A stretch of DNA of 15,166 bases, taken from Alistipes sp. (GTDB taxonomy: Bacteria; Bacteroidota; Bacteroidia; Bacteroidales; Rikenellaceae). Each line of letters begins with the position of its first letter. Positions within the stretch are counted from its first letter, which is position 1. The DNA is taken from NCBI GenBank assembly GCA_022511355.1, contig JAFLRS010000032.1, forward strand, positions 1-15,166, given 5' to 3'. The position numbers and the translations under genes are program-made. This document shows positions 1 to 6,558 of this stretch, piece after piece. A model generated the notes under the pieces. That model did not search any database. It was not told the DNA's origin and saw only the letters and a list, made by a program, of their open reading frames with translations.

Positions 1-227
1 TCTATACCTTTATCGAGAAGCACGACTGGACGGGCAAGACCGTTATCCCGTTCATAACTCACGAGGGCAGTGGAATGAGCGGTACGGACCGCAATATCGC
101 AAAGGCTTGCGAGGGTGCGACTGTCGCTGTCGGCAAGGGACTGGCAGTGCAGGGAAAGGTCGCGCAGACGAATCAAAATTCCGCACGACAGAGCGTGAAA
201 CGCTGGCTCGAGGGATTGGGCTTCTGA
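1..227 (+). CDS. Flavodoxin, C-terminal part (gene enters from left edge)
   Basis: The reading frame is open from the window edge (first full codon at base 3) to a TGA at 225-227, giving the last 74 residues of a protein whose start lies outside. Visible landmarks are GKTVIPFITHEGSG, then SGTDRNIAKAC, GKGLAVQG and a final VKRWLEGLGF. This series matches the C-terminal third of flavodoxin-like FMN proteins: a buried beta strand, the glycine-rich loop near the flavin ring, and the terminal helix. Flavodoxins carry low-potential electrons between soluble redox enzymes in the cytoplasm. The partner cannot be told from this fragment. The gene ends tail-to-tail with ridA, with a strong hairpin between them. 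Family assignment is fairly secure; the subfamily is not. Confidence 0.82.
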   Translation, partial: YTFIEKHDWTGKTVIPFITHEGSGMSGTDRNIAKACEGATVAVGKGLAVQGKVAQTNQNSARQSVKRWLEGLGF

Positions 228-256
228 ACGGGAACAGAGGTTTGACCGATATTGCG

Positions 257-291
257 CAAGCGGGTTGCAGATAATGCAACCCGCTTGTCGT
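257..291. terminator. Bidirectional hairpin terminator between flavodoxin gene and ridA
   Basis: A perfect 13-bp inverted repeat (257-269 with 275-287, CAAGCGGGTTGCA and its complement) encloses the 5-base loop GATAA. On the plus strand it is followed by a T-rich stretch (TCGTATTATTTT). It sits between two convergent genes and can serve both. Confidence 0.8.
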
Positions 292-292
292 A

Positions 293-667
293 TTATTTTG
301 CCGCTACGGCATCTATTTCTACACGAGCGCCCATCGGGAGTGCCGCAACCTGATAGCATACGCGTGCCGGAAACGGCTCTTTGAAGTACTCGGCATATAC
401 GGCGTTCATGACCCCGAAGTCGGCTATATCGGCGAGCAGAACGGTTGTTTTCACAACATCCGAATAGTCATGGCCCGCTTCGTGCAGAATGTGGCCTATA
501 TTTTTGAGCGACTGGCGGGTCTGCGCCTCGATGCCTTCGGGCATGGTGCCTGTCGTTCCGTCTACGGGCAGCTGCCCCGAGATGTAGAGTGCCGATTCGG
601 TCTCTACGGCCTGCGAATAAGGACCTGCGGCTTTGGGTGCCAGCGGCGATGCGATAATCTTTTTCAT
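293..667 (-). CDS. ridA: RidA family reactive intermediate/imine deaminase
   Basis: This encodes a 124-residue protein of the YjgF/YER057c/UK114 (RidA) family, close to the usual 125-130 residues. Family members form cytoplasmic homotrimers that hydrolyse reactive enamines/imines such as 2-aminoacrylate, made by PLP enzymes like threonine/serine dehydratase, to 2-oxoacids plus ammonia. Seen here are the N-terminal APKAAGPYSQAV motif with Tyr17, the SGQLPVD motif, and the C-terminal PARVCYQVAALP block with Arg102 and Cys104 plus Glu117. These line up with Tyr17, Arg105, Cys107 and Glu120 of the E. coli enzyme, so it should be active. The ATG start lies about 28 bases below a consensus -7 element. 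It is divergent from a 2-oxoacid:ferredoxin oxidoreductase operon, which would fit shared control of amino-acid/2-oxoacid metabolism (inference). Confidence 0.95.
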   Translation of the reverse strand: MKKIIASPLAPKAAGPYSQAVETESALYISGQLPVDGTTGTMPEGIEAQTRQSLKNIGHILHEAGHDYSDVVKTTVLLADIADFGVMNAVYAEYFKEPFPARVCYQVAALPMGARVEIDAVAAK

Positions 668-700
668 GTAGTTTGCAGAATGTTTTATGCGTTATGAGTC

Positions 701-708
701 CAAAGATA
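701..708 (-). promoter_or_regulatory. Bacteroidetes-type -7 element for ridA
   Basis: On the minus strand the octamer reads TATCTTTG, an exact match to the Bacteroidetes consensus TAnnTTTG. It implies a transcript start near 694-697 and a leader of roughly 28 bases. No good TTG -33 element is visible at the expected spacing. Confidence 0.6.
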
Positions 709-720
709 AGGAAAAATGCT

Positions 721-728
721 TATATTTG
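721..728 (+). promoter_or_regulatory. Bacteroidetes-type -7 element for the 2-oxoacid oxidoreductase operon
   Basis: TATATTTG matches TAnnTTTG exactly and lies 29 bases upstream of the ferredoxin ATG at 758. This argues that the in-frame upstream ATG at 716 is not the start, because it would lie upstream of the transcript start. No clear TTG -33 element is seen. Only 12 bases separate it from the opposing ridA element. Confidence 0.6.
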
Positions 729-757
729 TACGAAATAGATTCAAAGCACTTGATATT

Positions 758-985
758 ATGGCGAAAATCAAAGGAACCGTAGTAGTGGACAAAGAACGTT
801 GCAAGGGGTGCGCCGTATGTGTGGCTTCGTGTCCTTGCAATGTGCTTGCATTGTCGTCGGAGGTTAATGGCAAGGGATATCCTTTCGCCGAGATGGTTGT
901 TCCCGATGCGTGTACGGGCTGTGCTTCGTGCGGAATCATATGCCCCGACAGTTGTATAACAGTCTACCGTCAAAAATTCGAATAG
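758..985 (+). CDS. 2[4Fe-4S] ferredoxin-type delta subunit of 2-oxoacid:ferredoxin oxidoreductase
   Basis: This is a 75-residue protein starting MAKIKGTVVV. It has two CxxCxxCxxxC motifs: Cys15/18/21/25 and Cys52/55/58/62, each last Cys followed by Pro, the standard pattern for two [4Fe-4S] clusters. In 2-oxoacid:ferredoxin oxidoreductases (Kor/Vor type) such a delta subunit passes electrons from the thiamine centre to soluble ferredoxin. I chose the ATG at 758 rather than 716 because the -7 promoter element at 721-728 lies between them and the extra residues (LIFVRNRF...) do not fit the family. It is the first gene of a four-gene operon; the stop is one base from the ATG of the alpha subunit, suggesting coupled translation. 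It corresponds to korD/vorD, but substrate and symbol are not fixed by sequence. Confidence 0.9.
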   Translation: MAKIKGTVVVDKERCKGCAVCVASCPCNVLALSSEVNGKGYPFAEMVVPDACTGCASCGIICPDSCITVYRQKFE

Positions 986-986
986 T

Positions 987-2084
987 ATGGCCGACAAAGA
1001 GGTAAAATTGATGAAAGGTAACGAAGTTATCGCTCATGCGGCGATTCGTTACGGTTGCGACGGATATTTCGGCTACCCCATTACTCCGCAGTCGGAGGTC
1101 ATGGAGACTCTCATGGAGCTTAAACCGTGGGAGACTACCGGTATGGTCGTATTGCAGGCCGAATCCGAGATAGCATCTATAAATATGGTATACGGCGGAG
1201 CCGCTACCGGCAAGCGCGTGATGACTTCGTCGTCGAGTCCGGGTATAAGCCTTATGAGCGAGGGATTGAGTTATCTGGCCGGAGCCGAACTGCCTTGTCT
1301 GATAGTGAACTGTCAGCGCGGAGGTCCGGGTCTGGGAACCATTCAGCCGTCGCAGGGCGACTATTTTCAGGCTTGCAAAGGCGGAGGTCACGGCGATTTT
1401 CACATGATAGTTCTGGCTCCCAATTCGGTGCAGGAAATGCACGATTTCGTGGCTTTGGGCTTCGATTTGGCATTCAAATACCGCAATCCTGCAATGATTC
1501 TCGCCGACGGTGCTATCGGTCAAATGATGGAGAAGGTAACCTTGTCGCCTCAGCGGCCGCGCAAAACCGACGAGGAGATTGTGCGTGAATGCGGCGAGTG
1601 GGCGGCTACGGGCAAGACTCCCGACCGCAAGCGCAATATCGCCACGTCGCTGGAGCTGCGTTCCGAAGAGATGGAGAAGATAAATTTGCGTCTGCAGGCC
1701 AAATATCGCACCCTTGAAGAGAACGAGGTCCGCTATGAAGCGATAGGATGCGACGATGCCGACTATGTTATAGTGGCATTCGGTTCGTCGGCCCGAATCT
1801 GCTCGGCGACGGTAGAGCTTGCACGCGAGGAGGGATTGAAAGTGGGTCTGCTGCGACCGATAACTCTGTATCCGTTCCCCGCAAAGCCCATAGCCGAACT
1901 GGCGGCTCGCGGAGTGAAGGGATTTTTGAGTGCCGAACTCAATGCAGGCCAGATGGTTACGGATGTGCGTCTGGCCGTGAATGGCAAGGTTCCGGTCGAG
2001 CACTACGGCCGTCAGGGCGGAATCGTGTTTACTCCCGACGAGGTACTCGATGCCCTTAAAACCAAGATTATCAACAAGCAATAA
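987..2084 (+). CDS. vorB: 2-oxoacid:ferredoxin oxidoreductase alpha subunit (3-methyl-2-oxobutanoate dehydrogenase VorB type)
   Basis: This 365-residue alpha subunit is typical in length for separate-chain VorB proteins. The N-terminal pyrimidine-binding domain (about residues 8-170) shows GYPITPQSE at 29-37, LQAESEIASI at 56-65 and CQRGGPGLGTIQPSQGD at 109-125, the family hallmarks. Domain II (about 250-350) holds VIVAFGSSAR and LLRPITLYPFP. With the beta subunit it forms the thiamine diphosphate site that decarboxylates a 2-oxoacid and, with CoA, makes the acyl-CoA while reducing ferredoxin. Branched-chain specificity (valine-derived 3-methyl-2-oxobutanoate) is inferred from overall similarity; 2-oxoglutarate is a reasonable alternative. 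The start is one base after the ferredoxin stop with no Shine-Dalgarno sequence, and the stop is followed at once by the strong ribosome-binding site of the next gene. Confidence 0.9.
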   Translation: MADKEVKLMKGNEVIAHAAIRYGCDGYFGYPITPQSEVMETLMELKPWETTGMVVLQAESEIASINMVYGGAATGKRVMTSSSSPGISLMSEGLSYLAGAELPCLIVNCQRGGPGLGTIQPSQGDYFQACKGGGHGDFHMIVLAPNSVQEMHDFVALGFDLAFKYRNPAMILADGAIGQMMEKVTLSPQRPRKTDEEIVRECGEWAATGKTPDRKRNIATSLELRSEEMEKINLRLQAKYRTLEENEVRYEAIGCDDADYVIVAFGSSARICSATVELAREEGLKVGLLRPITLYPFPAKPIAELAARGVKGFLSAELNAGQMVTDVRLAVNGKVPVEHYGRQGGIVFTPDEVLDALKTKIINKQ

Positions 2085-2090
2085 AGGAGG
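2084..2090 (+). promoter_or_regulatory. Strong Shine-Dalgarno site for the beta subunit
   Basis: AAGGAGG lies 8 bases before the ATG at 2099 and begins within the alpha-subunit stop codon. Such a full anti-16S match is uncommon in Bacteroidetes and stands out from most other genes in this window. Confidence 0.75.
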
Positions 2091-2098
2091 CGACGATT

Positions 2099-2866
2099 AT
2101 GTACGAAGTGGAATTGAAGGACGAAAATATCGTCTGCGGAAAATCTCCGCTCATTACGGACAATGTGATGCACTATTGTCCGGGATGCAGTCACGGTACG
2201 GTGCATAAACTTATTGCCGAGGTGGTGGACGAAATGGGTATGCAGGCCCGCACTATCGGAGTCAGTCCTGTGGGCTGTGCCGTATTCGCATACAACTATA
2301 TCGACATCGACTGGGCCGAAGCCGCTCACGGACGCGCTTGTGCGGTCGCTACGGGAATGAAGCGTCTGAATCCCGGCAAGATGGTGTTTACCTATCAGGG
2401 CGACGGCGACCTTTCGGCTATCGGAACTTGTGAAACCATACACGCGGCGGCCCGCGGCGAGAATATCGTGGCCGTATACATCAACAATGCGATTTACGGC
2501 ATGACCGGCGGTCAGATGGCTCCCACTACCCTGCTGGGAATGAAGACCGCCACCACGCCCTATGGCCGCGACCCGCGTCTGAACGGCTATCCGTATAAGA
2601 TTGCCGATATGCTGGCGCATCTGGACGGCGTATGCTACATTACCCGTCAGAGCGTACATACGCCTGCCAACGTGCGCAAATGCAAGCGTGCTTTGCGCAA
2701 GGCGTTCGAGGCTGCAATGGCCGGCAAAGGTTTTTCGATGGTAGAGGTCGTATCGACGTGCAACAGCGGCTGGAAACTCTCGCCCGTAAAGGCCAACGAG
2801 TGGCTCGAGGAGAATATGTTGCCGTTCTATCCGTTGGGCGACGTGAAGGATATAACTGCAGAATAG
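2099..2866 (+). CDS. 2-oxoacid:ferredoxin oxidoreductase beta subunit (thiamine diphosphate-binding)
   Basis: This 255-residue beta subunit binds thiamine diphosphate and the proximal iron-sulfur cluster. It has YCPGCSHG (26-33), GVSPVGC (54-60), and the thiamine diphosphate/Mg motif GDGD at 101-104 with NN at 129-130, the usual spacing for the GDG...NN fingerprint. Cys27, Cys30, Cys60 and Cys221 sit where the four ligands of the internal [4Fe-4S] cluster occur in oxoacid:ferredoxin oxidoreductases, so the catalytic core looks intact. The protein acts in the cytoplasm with the alpha, gamma and ferredoxin subunits encoded beside it. The start is set by a strong Shine-Dalgarno sequence at 2084-2090, and the gamma subunit follows after 14 bases. 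It corresponds to KorB/VorA in other naming schemes. Confidence 0.93.
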   Translation: MYEVELKDENIVCGKSPLITDNVMHYCPGCSHGTVHKLIAEVVDEMGMQARTIGVSPVGCAVFAYNYIDIDWAEAAHGRACAVATGMKRLNPGKMVFTYQGDGDLSAIGTCETIHAAARGENIVAVYINNAIYGMTGGQMAPTTLLGMKTATTPYGRDPRLNGYPYKIADMLAHLDGVCYITRQSVHTPANVRKCKRALRKAFEAAMAGKGFSMVEVVSTCNSGWKLSPVKANEWLEENMLPFYPLGDVKDITAE

Positions 2867-2872
2867 AGGAGG
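2866..2872 (+). promoter_or_regulatory. Strong Shine-Dalgarno site deciding the gamma subunit start
   Basis: GAGGAGG begins at the last base of the beta-subunit stop codon and lies 8 bases before the ATG at 2881. It selects that ATG over an in-frame upstream ATG at 2632, which would place 83 meaningless residues inside the beta gene. Confidence 0.75.
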
Positions 2873-2880
2873 AAAAAGGT

Positions 2881-3426
2881 ATGAAAGAGACTTTGATTAT
2901 AGCCGGATTCGGAGGTCAGGGAGTGCTTTCGATGGGCAAGATTCTGGCCTATGCGGGCGTTATGCAGGATTACGAAGTGACATGGATGCCCTCTTACGGA
3001 CCCGAAATGCGCGGCGGTACGGCCAACGTTACCGTAATATTGTCGGACAGGCGGATCTCGTCGCCGATTGCGCACGTATTCGATACTGCGATTATTCTCA
3101 ATCAGCAGTCGATGGACAAGTTCGAACCGCTCGTAAAACCCGGCGGAACGCTTATCTACGATGTTAATGGCATTACGCGCCATCCCGAACGCAACGATAT
3201 AAAAATCTGCTCGATAAACGCCACGGAAGAGTGCGCCAAAATGGGAAATGCACGTCTGTTCAATACGATGATTCTGGGCGGCTATCTGAAGGTTTGCCCC
3301 GTTGTCACCATGGATAACGTAATGGCGGGATTGAAAAAGTCGTTGCCCGAACGCGCATGGAAGATGCTTCCGCAGAATGAGGAGGCCATACGCCATGGCG
3401 GCGAAATCATCGTAGAGGTGCGATAG
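2881..3426 (+). CDS. 2-oxoacid:ferredoxin oxidoreductase gamma subunit
   Basis: This 181-residue protein has the gamma-domain fingerprint of pyruvate/2-oxoacid:ferredoxin oxidoreductases: IIAGFGGQGVLSMGKIL near the N-terminus (6-22), SYGPEMRGGTANV at 38-50, and AIILNQQSMDKFEPLVKPGG at 70-89. The gamma subunit packs against alpha/beta and is thought to help CoA binding. Length is normal for a stand-alone KorC/VorC chain. The frame is open upstream, but the ATG at 2881 is the true start because it has a strong Shine-Dalgarno sequence and matches the family N-terminus. It is the last gene of the operon, followed by a rho-independent terminator. With delta, alpha and beta, all four subunits are present and intact. 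Confidence 0.92.
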   Translation: MKETLIIAGFGGQGVLSMGKILAYAGVMQDYEVTWMPSYGPEMRGGTANVTVILSDRRISSPIAHVFDTAIILNQQSMDKFEPLVKPGGTLIYDVNGITRHPERNDIKICSINATEECAKMGNARLFNTMILGGYLKVCPVVTMDNVMAGLKKSLPERAWKMLPQNEEAIRHGGEIIVEVR

Positions 3427-3446
3427 GACGCTCTGCGTGCAATTAT

Positions 3447-3480
3447 AAAACCCGTCTCTTTGCAAAAGAGGCGGGTTTTT
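3447..3480 (+). terminator. Terminator of the 2-oxoacid oxidoreductase operon
   Basis: The hairpin AAAACCCGTCTCTT / AAGAGGCGGGTTTT (one G-T pair in the stem) has a short loop around 3461-3465 and is followed by T5. It starts about 20 bases after the gamma-subunit stop. Confidence 0.85.
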
Positions 3481-3507
3481 CATTGCATACATTGATATGT
3501 CGAATAA

Positions 3508-3540
3508 AAAACAGGTCGGACAAAACGTCCGACCTGTTTT
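3508..3540. terminator. Terminator facing the large lipoprotein gene (bidirectional form)
   Basis: A perfect 14-bp inverted repeat (3508-3521 with 3527-3540, core CAGGTCGGAC / GTCCGACCTG) has loop AAAAC and is flanked by A-tracts and T-tracts, so it is symmetrical. It lies 20 bases beyond the lipoprotein stop codon and most likely ends that minus-strand transcript, with a back-up role for the plus-strand operon. Confidence 0.85.
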
Positions 3541-3560
3541 CAATCAGTAATTTCCCGAAC

Positions 3561-6380
3561 TTATTCTACACTCGGAGTTACGGTCACCGTACCGGTAATC
3601 GGGAATTTGGGACCGTCGGGCACTACGAACATATAGTTCTCGGGTGCATTGAAGACGGTCAGTTCGTTCAACTCCGTTGATATTAATTTGGGATGAGCCA
3701 CCAGCATACCGGTTACTATGGAGCTGCTGATTGCTTCGTCACGGCCGCGGACATATTCGACAGGCAGCGAGTAGGTGCTGTTCGAATCCTGCCAAGCCGT
3801 TTTCGCCGAAAGCTTGCCATATCCGAGCATTGTATCAACTTTGTCGTAGCTGCCGTCGAAGTATTTGTCTAACTCGTCTTTCGTGTAGGTCGGTTTGTCG
3901 CTTGTGCCGGTTAATCTCTCGCTGATGCAGAAGTAGAACAGATGACTGTCCTGTTCCGATGCCGACACCGTCTTGTTGATGGCGAAGCTGCGTGCGTGCG
4001 GAGCGTGCAGTCTTACGGTTGCGCTCAGAGTAAGACCTTTCGTACCTACGATATGAGCCGTATTGACGCTGCGCGACAGTGTAAGCGTCTTTATCGAATC
4101 GTTGTAGAGATAACCGTTGAGCGTGAATTGCAGTTTGCGCGAATTGCCGTCATACAAAACGTCGGTGCTTTGTACCGTCATGTTGGAGCCCAGCACTTCA
4201 CCGCTTTCGTATTTGATTGTCCATTCGGCGCCCTTTGCGAATATCTCGTTGAATTCGCGTTCGGGATAGTGCGACAAATCCGAAACATTGTTTTGGATTG
4301 AGTGCGACCATATGAGACCGTAAGATGATTCGTAAACGGTGTTGCCCGATGCGTGTCCGGAATTCCATTTCGAGAAGTTCCAGTAGATGTCGGTAGGATC
4401 GACTGAATAACTGTCGCCGATGACTACCAGCGAAACATTCACCTCGGGAATAATCGCAACGGTGGATTGGCCGTCCGATACCGAAACGCAGTATTTGTCT
4501 ACGATGGTGCCGCGGATGTTGTTGTTCTGTGCCTGATTGAGAGTGAATACGACCGGTTTGTCGCGCTGTACATTCGGGCTCGAGGGTGAAAGCGTGTAGG
4601 AACCCGAAGTCATGCCGCTCATCGAGAATGCATCATTGATTCCCACGGAGGTTACCTCGAGGTTGGCCTCCCATTCGAAGCGCGCTTTGGCCTCATCTAT
4701 CGTCATGACGCTCTCGCCGTTGTCATATACCAGCTGATAGTCGCCTCCGTTGAATGTGACGGGGGTGCGCTCGTTGTAAGGCAGCAGGTAGGTGATATTG
4801 TCGTCACGGCTTACAACCCACTCTCCGTTGTAAACTTTGGCCATATAGAAACGGTTGCAAATGTTGCGGCCGTCGCCTACTACGGTTGTGTAGGGCGAGG
4901 TGAATTCGCTCGTTACGCCGTTGGCGCTGCCTTTTATGCAGAGAGCTACTGCAAGGTCTTCGTGAGTGAAATCGTGTTCGTTGTCCACAGTTACCAGGAT
5001 CTCTCCCGCGCCGTTGCCCTCTTCGATTTTTACGATGTGGAATTCATCCATGCTTCTCGACTCGGCACGGGTCACGTGCTCCTGATAGAACATGAAAGAT
5101 TCGGGCGAATTGCGGTAGAGTTCGAGTACCTTGTCGCGCAGGTCTGCAGGCGAAACCCGATACTCGAGCTTCTTGGTGGGGGTCAGTTCGATGCGCTGGC
5201 CGATTTCGTTGCCTTCCTCGTCGGTCTGTGCGATGTAGGTGGTGCCGATGTGAATCTTGCCGTCGGAGGTCTTGGGAACGTATACGAGCGACTGTATGCG
5301 GTTCATAATGGACTCCAGTTTCGATTCGATGTCGGCAACGCGGCTCTCGAGTTGGTCGATACGCTCGGTAAGCGCGTCGATTTTGGCGTTGTAGTCGGCC
5401 TTGAGAGTGTCGGCGCTCTTGACTATGGCGTCGGTAATCGAACCGTTTGCGGCCAGAGCCTCCGCTACGATGCTGTTTACACCGTCGGCAAATGCCTGAT
5501 TGTCTTTCGAGAACTGCTCTTTGATGTTTTCGCGTGTGATGGCATTTCCCTCGAGCAACTCAAGTCGCGACTGAACATCGGCAACGGTCTGCTCCAGACC
5601 GAGAATCTCGTCCAGATCGCCGTCGGGATTGAGGTCTTTTATAAGATTGTAGATAGCCTGAATGTCGGCCGAGTTCTGAGCGAGCTGGCTGTTCACGCTG
5701 CTCTGGAACTCGAGATACCCTGCATAGAATGCATCGTAGGTCGATTGGAGAACATAGCTGCCCATAGCCGACGTCAGCTGGGTGCGAACGTCGCGTACTA
5801 CCCTGTCGATGTACTGTTTTATGCTCTCGCCGTCACCCGAGATCAGAAATTCCTGACAGTATGCATAGAGTTGCAGCAACATATCGGAATTCTGCATGAT
5901 TTTCTCGTTGGTGGCGGTTACGAAAGCGTTGTAGGTCTCCTGGTCGATTTTGCCTTCGAGAGCGGAGTTGAGCGAAGCTATATGGTCGCTCAATTCGCTT
6001 ATAGTGGTGGCGAACTGGGCCAGCATCGCCATGCAGTCGTCCACATCGCCCTGACGCTCCTCGAGAGCCTTCAGACGCTCCAGAAAATCGTGGAAGTTGT
6101 CCACTCCGGTGAGCGAGTTTATCTGCTCCTGGAGATCTTCGTATTTGGCATCCAGTTCATCCTGACGAGCGCCGAGCTGAGCTTTAAGCTCGGATTCCAT
6201 GGTGCTGGATGCATCCTCCAGCGCGTTCAACGCCTGCTGAAGTGCGGCTGCCTGTTGCTCGAGCGATGCAATGCGTGCCGCCGTATTTGCATCGAGCGAA
6301 CCGGTCGAGGTCTCGCATGAAGCAAAAATGACAGAAGCCGAAACTGCAACAGCCAGCAAGTAATGCAATAGTCTTTTCAT
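3561..6380 (-). CDS. Large coiled-coil surface lipoprotein of unknown function
   Basis: This 939-residue protein is not assigned a function. Residues 1-22 form a lipoprotein signal peptide (MKRLLHYLLAVAVSASVIFASC) with lipobox FAS-Cys22, so it should be lipid-anchored in the outer membrane after processing. Residue +2 is Glu, and there is only a weak acidic surface-export signal. Residues about 34-145 and 258-364 are heptad-rich coiled coil with many Leu/Gln/Glu, separated by a helical region. At 365-375 an SLVYVPKTSDG junction leads into about 560 residues of beta-type sequence. This layout resembles Bacteroidales lipoproteins with a PL29-type N-terminal (DUF4988-like) region, but I see no lyase catalytic domain. 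The start at 6380 is chosen over 6434 because the promoter and leader occupy that stretch and the signal peptide begins there. It appears monocistronic. Confidence 0.85.
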   Translation of the reverse strand: MKRLLHYLLAVAVSASVIFASCETSTGSLDANTAARIASLEQQAAALQQALNALEDASSTMESELKAQLGARQDELDAKYEDLQEQINSLTGVDNFHDFLERLKALEERQGDVDDCMAMLAQFATTISELSDHIASLNSALEGKIDQETYNAFVTATNEKIMQNSDMLLQLYAYCQEFLISGDGESIKQYIDRVVRDVRTQLTSAMGSYVLQSTYDAFYAGYLEFQSSVNSQLAQNSADIQAIYNLIKDLNPDGDLDEILGLEQTVADVQSRLELLEGNAITRENIKEQFSKDNQAFADGVNSIVAEALAANGSITDAIVKSADTLKADYNAKIDALTERIDQLESRVADIESKLESIMNRIQSLVYVPKTSDGKIHIGTTYIAQTDEEGNEIGQRIELTPTKKLEYRVSPADLRDKVLELYRNSPESFMFYQEHVTRAESRSMDEFHIVKIEEGNGAGEILVTVDNEHDFTHEDLAVALCIKGSANGVTSEFTSPYTTVVGDGRNICNRFYMAKVYNGEWVVSRDDNITYLLPYNERTPVTFNGGDYQLVYDNGESVMTIDEAKARFEWEANLEVTSVGINDAFSMSGMTSGSYTLSPSSPNVQRDKPVVFTLNQAQNNNIRGTIVDKYCVSVSDGQSTVAIIPEVNVSLVVIGDSYSVDPTDIYWNFSKWNSGHASGNTVYESSYGLIWSHSIQNNVSDLSHYPEREFNEIFAKGAEWTIKYESGEVLGSNMTVQSTDVLYDGNSRKLQFTLNGYLYNDSIKTLTLSRSVNTAHIVGTKGLTLSATVRLHAPHARSFAINKTVSASEQDSHLFYFCISERLTGTSDKPTYTKDELDKYFDGSYDKVDTMLGYGKLSAKTAWQDSNSTYSLPVEYVRGRDEAISSSIVTGMLVAHPKLISTELNELTVFNAPENYMFVVPDGPKFPITGTVTVTPSVE

Positions 6381-6441
6381 GATGTTAAGTTTTTTGAGTG
6401 AATAATTAATTGCCAAGGCCTGATTGTTAATCATACCGGTA

Positions 6442-6472
6442 CAATATTAATTAAATTTTTTTGAAAACGCAA
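6442..6472 (-). promoter_or_regulatory. Promoter of the large lipoprotein gene
   Basis: On the minus strand a TTG (-33, bases 6470-6472) is followed after 20 bases by TAATATTG (6442-6449), a one-mismatch form of TAnnTTTG. The spacing is as expected for the Bacteroidetes housekeeping sigma factor. A transcript start near 6435 gives an A-rich leader of about 55 bases ending CTTAACATC before the ATG. Confidence 0.6.
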
Positions 6473-6503
6473 CAAAAATCGTTATAAAGTACACTTTTTG
6501 GAT

Positions 6504-6537
6504 AAAAAAGTATTGCGCCCTCGAATTTCGATGCGCA
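6504..6537 (-). terminator. Probable terminator after fmt
   Basis: Read on the minus strand, TGCGC (6533-6537) pairs with GCGCA (6514-6518). There is an inner TCGA/TCGA pairing, and TACTTTTTTATCC follows. The stem is imperfect (internal A/GG bulge), so this is a moderate-strength call. It lies about 20 bases past the fmt stop codon. Confidence 0.45.
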
Positions 6538-6558
6538 GCCCGGGGAGGCAATGTCGTC

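Noticed and set aside
936..2081. Long minus-strand open frame (381 residues) opposite vorB
   Set aside because: It lies antisense to a gene with clear family motifs, its composition is rich in His/Arg/Ser without any recognisable domain, and it has no promoter or ribosome-binding context.
2632..2880. N-terminal extension of the gamma subunit
   Set aside because: It overlaps the beta gene in another frame and has no similarity to the family; the ATG at 2881 has a strong Shine-Dalgarno site.
3430..3444. 15-base sequence GCTCTGCGTGCAATT also found near 13800
   Set aside because: One copy lies between genes and the other encodes ordinary residues. A single match of this length in 15 kb is plausible by chance, and no element boundaries surround either copy.
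4962..6320. Plus-strand open frame of 452 residues opposite the lipoprotein coiled coil
   Set aside because: Coiled-coil genes with biased codon use often leave the antisense frame open. The predicted protein has no family motif, while the minus-strand frame has a signal peptide, lipobox, promoter and terminator.
6381..6434. 18-residue N-terminal extension of the large lipoprotein
   Set aside because: It would place a polar stretch before the signal peptide and start at the predicted transcript start.
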